Shown one piece after another: positions 42,401-51,400 of a DNA stretch of 64,000 bases. Within the stretch, counting starts at the first letter, position 1; every line of letters begins with the position of its first letter. The stretch is from NCBI GenBank assembly GCA_903813345.2, contig CAIIXF020000009.1:37877759-37941758 (forward strand), given 5' to 3'. The notes beneath the pieces are model-generated. The model searched no databases, was not told where the DNA came from, and saw nothing but the letters and a program-made list of their open reading frames with translations. Made by a program: the position numbers and the translations under genes. The DNA is from Owenia fusiformis. Taxonomy: Eukaryota; Annelida; Polychaeta; Sabellida; Oweniidae.

Positions 42401-45400
42401 TGAGTTGGCCATAAGTATAAGGTGCTAGTACTGTAAATCAGCGTTCTAAGATGTAAAATAATACAATCAAAATTGTATCATACCTTTTCAATGTTGTAAT
42501 TAAAAATTGACATAATGTTTGCATTTCAATTCTCCAGGGTACTGAGAAAAATTAATATTTTAGTGGAAAAGATAAAAAAAAAGATCTGTTAGATCAAATA
42601 ATTAATACACTAGTGGCAAATGGGTCTTTTGCTGACAAAGTGGCCTAGTTTATGCCTCAGTTACTTTATTATATATAACATATTTTGAATTAACATAGTT
42701 ATTCAGCACTTGATTTGATAGATGTAAGCATGTTACATGGAGTTCTTTATTGTAAATAAAAGTCATTATTTTAAAAAGTATACAAATTTGTAATATACAT
42801 GGATATTTAATATGAAAATTATATACATGTAGTATACATGCCTGGTACACAGGCCAGGCCCGTAGCCAGGATTTGCCAAGGGGGGTTCATTTTTTGAAAA
42901 AAAAAACCCCAGGGGGGTTCACTTGTGACAATTTTGGTCCTAATATGGCCAAAATAACTTATAGAGTGCTCAGAAAGGTGAAAAATTGCATGATTTTGAA
43001 AGATTTTTTTGGCTGGGGGGGGGGCTACGGGCCTGCAGGCAAATTACATTAGGTCCTGTACAAGGTTATACAAGGAGCGATCCATATATTCTGATAAAAA
43101 TGCTCTCATTTTGTGATTTTTTTTCACATATCCCTTTCATTTTTTCAGAACATGTAGATTATGTAATTACATATATGATGCTAAAATATATAATATATAA
43201 TACACAGATACAGATATAACACCTTGCCCATGCACTTAATGAGTCCATGTATGTCTCTGACAGTGTCCTCTTACTTGTTCTTGAAAGAAAAGAAAATCTA
43301 ATGGTATTCCCTAATGTATCCGTTAATGTCATACTCTGCATCAGCCACATTGACCTCATCTGACAATTTGATTTTTGGTGTGTCTCATAACATGTAATGT
43401 CAATTGGCCCATTCTGTCCTACAATGCTATTGTGATTTGTTGTGATGTTATAGTGAGCACATATAAACATTTGTTTAGCAACAAACAACGAGTAACAATA
43501 CCAAACTTTTTTAGAAAAAATGCATGATTTCCGCATGCTTTGAAATAATTAAAATAACAAGTTATTATGATATTTATATGTCATAATTTAATTGACCTGC
43601 CTATCCTTAATACAGGTTACCATGGCAACCTTATCTCATTGATAATCTAAGATATAGCTATAATATTTTAGCATTGTATGAGTAATTACATAATCTACAT
43701 TTTCTGAAAAAATTTGAGGGATATGTGAAAAAATCACAAAATTAGAGCATTTTTATCAGAATATATGGATCGCCCCTTGTACAAGCCACATTCCCTATAT
43801 AGGCTCTGTACAACCTTGTACGGGTCTAGTGATGCGTCCCGTACTTGCTCGTAAGAACCCATAACTTTTGACCCACATCCTTTTGCATGCTTGAATAATA
43901 GTTCAAATACGAGCCTCGTACATGCTCGTTCAAACTTGTATGGTGCCCAGTATAAATTACCTGTGTATATACTAATCACAAGATTCTAAGGCATAAAACT
44001 TGTAGCAAGGCTGGCACTTGTTGGACTTTCAACTTTTGTTGGGTTAAGGTTTAAATTATCAGAAGCTTTATTTAATTGAAAGAAGCTATTGAATTGATAG
44101 TTGCCTTCGTGCCTTGTATAACATACTGGGGTCAGTTGAATTTAGGCTTTGCTCTTAGAGTATCATTTGTATTTTATTTATTCAGGCAATGGGATTATAC
44201 ACAGCACTAGAGATATCAAGGTGAAGTCCAAGCAACTGAACCAAGATGCAAGATTCATGGTGGTTATTAACAGGAAAATTGACCAGACATACTATTGCAA
44301 CATTGATATAATAATGCCTGATCTTTCATGCCATGTGATCTGATTTTATATAAATTAGTCTGTTCTGTCCGGTAACATTGACCATGTAATCATACAAACT
44401 TGACAGTGATATATTTTACATATCCTAATATTTACAGTGTCATCTGAAGTCGAGGAATGTTAATGTTTAGGGTGTATTGAGAGTACCTCCCATATATCCA
44501 ATTCCCCCATTGGGATGTATTGAGAGTACCTCCCATATATCCAAATCCCCCATTGGGGTGTATTGAGAGTACCTCCCATATATTGGGGTATATTGAGAGT
44601 ACCTCCCAGATATCCAATTCCCCATTGGGGTGTATTGAGAGTACCTCCCATATATCCATATCCCCCATTGGGTGTATTGAGAGTACCTCCCATAAATCCA
44701 AATCCCCATTGGGGTGTATTGAGAGTACCTCCCATATATCCAAATCCCCCATTGGGGTGTATTGAGAGTACCTCCCATATATTGGGGTATATTGAGAGTA
44801 CCTCCCATATATCCAATTCCCCATTGGGGTGTATTGAGAGTACCTCCCATATATCCAATTCCCCATTGGGGTGTATTGAGAGTACCTCCCATATATCCAA
44901 ATCCCCCATTGGGGTGTATTGAGAGTACCTCCCATATATTGGGGTATATTGAGAGTACCTCCCATATATCCAATTCCCCATTGGGGTGTATTGAGAGTAC
45001 CTCCCATATATCCAAATCCCCCATTGGGGTGTATTGAGAGTACCTCCCATATATTGGGGTATATTGAGAGTACCTCCCATATATCCAATTCCCCATTGGG
45101 GTGTATTGAGAGTACCTCCCATATATCCAAATCCCCCAATGGGTGTATTGAGAGTACCTCCCATAAATCCAAATCCCCATTGGGGTGTATTGAGAGTACC
45201 TCCCATATATCCAATTCCCCCATTCCATATCATGTTTAGAGAATGCTCACTTATAGTTTGTCTTTTTTGTATATAATCAAACCAATGTACACAATATCAA
45301 AACGAGCAACATTACAAACATATTTAGTCCTTTGGGTTTTATACCAATATTTGTTCGACATTCGGGTATATCTGCCAGCAGGAATATCATACTTTACCAT

Positions 45401-48400
45401 GGAGAAAATAGTGGAGTTTTCATTCTAAAATCAGTTTTTGGCAAATATCTTGAGGACCATTGACTTTTTTAAATACATATGTATTATTGACCCCCTATAA
45501 TGTGGCCATTCCGGACATTTTGAGTGGTCACACAACCTTCTATGTCCAACGGTTCCGGAGATGCAAAAATGGGGGGGGAGTATTCGCGTAAAAAAGGGCG
45601 TGGCCATTTGACCTATTTCGCCTTCTGTGGCAAATATGTTACCAAGCCAAAATTGATCAATGACCTTCACATAGATGATTTCTGAAGAGAAAATCTCTGG
45701 ACATAGAAGTGCATACTCAACCAGCATGAGCTACTAGAGTATAACATCCTCCGATCACAGGGCTTCAAAATCCAGAATATCTTCTTTCTTTTTACCCCCT
45801 GCTATAACCAAGTTGGACGCGCCCGATTAAACTAAATCACGTGATCTTATTATGCGCCGATGACGTATACATGATTTCTGTCGCAGTGTTGCGACAGCTA
45901 ATCAAATTGCGAGTTCTTAATCGGGAAAATGCTAACTGCTTATAGCAGGGGGAAGAAGGAGGTACGGATTCTGGACACCTGCTTAGGAGGATGCACCTTT
46001 AAGGAATGGCCATTTCACATTGCATTTGAGTCCAGGGCTTAAATCCTTAATTCATTGATTCAAATGCACCCATTACTGTTCACAATAACACCTAGTATTC
46101 TTAGCAAAAACATCCCCATGTTTCATTTTTCTCTCCCCCCCCCCCACTAATATTCATTTCATCAATTTCCTACCCTATATATACTTAATATAACTGAATG
46201 CCACTTAAACTGGTCAAAAGTGTTCAGATTCCTAGGTGTTCATCATTTACAACTTTTCTTTACATATAAGTCTAAGAAGGGAGATTCGAGTAAAAGTGTT
46301 CACATTGAGAGCTGTTTAAATTAATATATTTACCTGCAGAATCCTTGCATGCCTTCTGACAGACTGCATAATCATAGCATCTGGTGTTCCCAGAGTTTGG
46401 CAAATAGCAATTCCCTGGTTTACATTTATTACGAAACCTACAAATCTAAAAATGGTGTTTTTGAATCAAAATGCAGATAGCATAAATTTTAGTCCTAATG
46501 ATCCCTGAAGGAACAATTGACTTCAGTTGCTGTAGCTTAAAATAACAGTTTTTGAATTTGTCAAAATTGACAAAATTAATTGTTTACTGATTTGATCAGA
46601 TTGGTAGTATGTTTGTATAATGATAATTTCCTTTTCTTTCCCATGTTGCATATTTTGTTACATCTAGTTGGTAAAATGTCATTGTAATACCTCACACTTG
46701 CAGTTTGCTTTGTAAAGTTTCTTAAAACCATTCAATACAGCTTTGTATACCCTGTTTGCCTCTCTGTTATAGCCACAATGTTCTATATATGGGACACTGT
46801 CTCTTTCAGTAAACGTTCCTAAAACATTATTTTTGCTTTTGTAGGAAATTTTTTTGCTAATCCAAGATATAATTCTTAGAAAATAATTTTTATAGCTACA
46901 TAAACAACTTTAAAGGGCAATATTTATTTATAACTATGTATAAACTTAGAGGGAAAATATATTTTCATAGCTACTTTTGTAGGAAAATATATTTGTCTAG
47001 CTATATAAATAGAGGTTATTTAATGGGAGGTTTTTTATATCATCCGCTCACTTCAGATAGCAATTATATTCCTGCATGTTATTTACCTATAACACTACTA
47101 AGTATTGAATAAATGAGGGTTATATTATGGGAGGTTTTGGATATGGGGTTAACCTGAGGTAAATATAGATAATTCAAATATAGATCATATTTCCCGAGGG
47201 ATATAAAAGTAAACTATGACATCAAGCAGTATGGGACAAAAGCTTTCCTGGGAAATGTCATAATGAAACTTACATAGTGCTGCAAGTTTTAGATCTGTTT
47301 ATGTAAATGTATCATGTGGTATTTAATATGGATGAACAGATTCGGGCCAAACACAATATAACATGTGTCATTAAATCATAATTTTTTATAGTTTGCTACC
47401 AATGCTCATACTCAATTCCTATTACCTATAAGAATGTAATTCTTATTGTTTTGTAAACTGACTCCACACAACCCATCGCTGGATGGTGTATATATTTTCT
47501 TTGTCTGTCCTGCCCACCCCAATTCCTGCAATTTCACATGTTCTAAAAATGTTGAAGTGTATATTCATCTACATTATTTTTACATAACTGTTGATTTTAT
47601 TTTTGTTATTATCATATAAATTGTTCATTTGATGTATTTTAAGTTATTATGCACCTCATTAAAATACTCATATCTGATTGGTTAAGAGCTGCATGCAGGG
47701 TCTATTGTCATGCGTGGCAGCAAGATCTCGCTCTATCCAGTATTGAAGCAATAAGATACCAACCATCCCACATGCCAGAATACCTATCCTCAAAAAGAAA
47801 ATACTAGGCTCGGGTTCTGTTTTAGTAGACCCGTTCTTTAAAATAAAGTATTTCTTGACAATTTAACACCATCTTTTATTTATCTACAGTAAATTAAATG
47901 GTAGGAATATACGCCTCGTCTAGTATTTTTTTCCTCGGATAGGTATTCTGGCATATCCACCTCATGGTCATCCAGTATTTGTTTATTATCACATGCAGGC
48001 CCGTAAGACACTTTTCTCCAAGGGGGGTGCGGTTTTTAGCTTACTTAAGAGAATATAAGATTGTCAATTTTTTTTACCGCGTAAATCAAATCGCGTAAGA
48101 CAGAGGGGGGGGGTGAGTTACTCCCTATTTTGGTTTGGAATTAACAAATGCAACATCCAAACGTTCCAATTGTTTTGTGGGGGGTATGAGGAGTGGTCCA
48201 CTCCCCCTAGAAAATTTACAGTTTTGAGATGCTATTTGGTGCTTCCTGGGCACTTTCAAAGTGTAGGTTTCTAAGTTAGTAGTACGCCACCACCACAAGA
48301 ATAAGAGTTGAGTGAATAAAAAACTGAGCATTCAGGGGGGTCTGGGGGTACTCCTCCAGGAAAATTTTGAAATTTGCTTGTATTTGGAGCGAATTTGGAA

Positions 48401-51400
48401 CCATCTGGTACGCCTGTGCGTTATGAGTCAATAACAAAAATGTGATTTTTTTTCAAATTCTTTTGGGGGTGTCAAAGAGGATGAGAGGGTGAAGTTGGGT
48501 GGGGTGCCAGTAGGGGAGCAAGGGATGTCCCCCAGAAACATTGACCATATCAAGGTGCTATTTGATGATGTCTGGGCACTTAAAAAATGTCTGAGACAAT
48601 ACATGAAATTCAGAATATTTATTTTGTTTTGTGGGGGATGTGAGGGGTAGCTAACTCTCCTAGAAAATTTTACAATTTAAAGATGATATTTGGTGCTTCT
48701 GGGCACTTTTAAAGGTATTAGTCAATAAAAACATTGAAAAACAATCACAATTTTTTCAAATTTTGGGGGTGTCAAAGAGAGGGGGGGAGAGGGGTGCCAG
48801 AGGGGGAGCAAGTGTTTGTCCCCCATATCAAAACTTACAATATCAAGGTGCTATTCCATTAGAAGTTTGGGCACTTTAAAAGTGTCTGTGCCTAAAAGCG
48901 CATATTTCCCAAGAAAATTTTACAATTTTAAGATGCTATTTGGTGCTTTCTGGCCACTTTCAAAATGTATGAGTCAATAAAAAAAATTGAAAAATCTCAT
49001 CCCAATTTTTTTTTGGGGGGGGGGTGTTAAGGGGGGGGGGGGGCTGCCAGAGGTGGAGGTGGAGTGGGGATGCCAGAGGGCGAGTGTTAGTCTTCCAGAA
49101 TCATTAACTTTATCAAGGAGCTATTTTATGATGTCTGGGCAATTTAAAAGTGTCTGAGACAATACATAAAACAAATTCAGAACTTTTTCATTGTTTTGTT
49201 TGGGGTGTGAGGGGTGGCCCACTCCTCCTAGAAAATTTTACAATTTTACGACGCTATTTGGTGCTTTTTGGGCATTTTCAAATTGTATGAGTCAATTAAA
49301 GAATTTGAGAAAATCAAAATTTTATTTTTTTTGGGGGGGTCAAGAGGGGGGGGGGCGCCAGAGGAGGGGTCAAGGGGGGCGCCAGAGGGGGGGGTTATGC
49401 AAGTGCAAGATGCAAGAGGGGGAGCAAGTCCCCCAGAAACACCAACTATATCAAAGAGCTATTTGATGATGTCTGGGCACTTTAAAAGTGTCTGAGACAA
49501 AACACTAAAATAAATTTAGAACTTTTCCATTGTTTTGTGGGGGGTGTGAGGGGTGGCCAACACCCCTAGAAAATTTTACAATTTTAAGATGCTATTTGGT
49601 GCTTTCTGGGTACTTTCAAAGTGTATGAGTCAATGAAAAAAAATTACAAAAAATATTTTTCAAAAAAAAAAAAATTTTCAATTTTTTTTTTCAAATTTAT
49701 TTTGGGGGGTAACAAAGGGGGGTGCGGTCGCACCCATCGCACCCCCCCCATCTGACGGCCCTGACATGAAATATTCTTTTAACATTTTATGTTCATTTGA
49801 CTTACTTTGCTAGCATGAACCATCCTGTACACTATAATCACATACACTGTTCATTTTTAATCACTGCTTTGTTGTCGAATTTAATTTTTTTAAACTTTTA
49901 TAGTGAATGTATTGTTTTTTCTGGCTTACCTTATAATCAGCTATGACATTAACAGTGAATATTTTACGTCCTTTTGTCTTAACATGCCTGATCACCTTAC
50001 CCAATATTGCTAAAATTAGACATGTTTGAAATGATATGTACAGTCTGGTGTTTACTTTAGATTTTAAGCATTTCTCACAATCTTAATAGAAATTAGGGTC
50101 ATTTCTATTTTAGGTCTATTACAAATTATTATTTAGTGTATAACATGATGAAAATATATTATATAGTTTACCCTTATATTTAGCACTCATGGGCATTCTT
50201 ATTATAGCATTATCAATAGAATTTTCGTTACATGACAAATACAGGGGCCATGATATCAGGGATCAAAAATCAAAACAAATCTACAATTTCTACCTCACTT
50301 TACAATACAAAAAATGATCTGATTAAATTATTCAGCATGATTTAAAGTTTTACCCTTTATGGTAAAAATGATATACATCCTGACTATTGACACAGGCAGA
50401 CATAAATTGCTTGAGCATTTGAGTGCTTGTGGTATTATTTATGACAAATGGCCTGAAATATTCGTATTTATAAAGTAGGGTAAATAAATGTATCTAATTG
50501 TATAATTATCCAGATGCTAGTAGGTAGTTATCAGTTTCACCACCAGGCTGATTCGGGTTAATTAACATGGCAGGTATATAAGAAAGTTCCCTTAAACTTG
50601 AATATTATCAGTTTAAGTGGATCAAATATATAATCCTTATGTGTCTGATAATTAAACAAATGAAAATATGTCCAGTAAAAGAAAATATTATCTGCTCAAC
50701 AGAAGAAAATATATTCACTTTTTGTGATATTTTAACATGGGTCTGCATGGAATCTCCCCGACCTAGATTTTGAATATTTAATGAAGTAAATCAAAATTAT
50801 TTCTACTCGTATCTAGTATATTGGGTGAAGGGGTGAAGTATGTGTATAAGGTATTTTTTGTTATATTGCAGCAGAGTATTGAGTGGGAATTAATTATGAA
50901 ATGTCCAATTTCTTTTTATATTCAATAATTACAGTTCTGGCATTTCCTTGAAAGTTCTTTCAATAGAACTTGGATTCCTGGTTTGATAATTTGTTAAAAA
51001 CGACCAACTTACCAAAATCGGCAGAGCAGTAAGCATTTTGTGGAATATGCCTTCCTCTACAGCTACACGCAAGTGAAGAACCAACAAAATAACCAAAAAA
51101 TAGAACATATAATGCTTGTACAGTGTAAGCACCCATCATCTTGCTAATTATGAAAGTCCTGATGTGTGTCGTTCTGCAGCAAGTGGAGTAATTAATCGTT
51201 TAATGTATCTGCTGTTAAGTAGTTAATAGCAAATTCCTCAAAGATAATCTTATTCATAATGAGTTGACGTTTTATTATTTGAAAATGCTATTGTTTTGTT
51301 CATTGTTTAACTTGGTAATATTTATTTAAGTAATTTACATGAATTACGCAAAGAAGATTTCAATAATTCAAATAGCTCTGTATTTGTCTGTGTTTGAAAA

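Noticed and set aside
44432-45239. ORFs of 80-263 codons in every frame
   Set aside because: They are translations of the tandem repeat. The peptides repeat the unit and no frame is favoured.
49191-49495. 91- and 75-aa ORFs in the G-rich array
   Set aside because: Composition is glycine-rich because of G runs and the frames are not shared between units.
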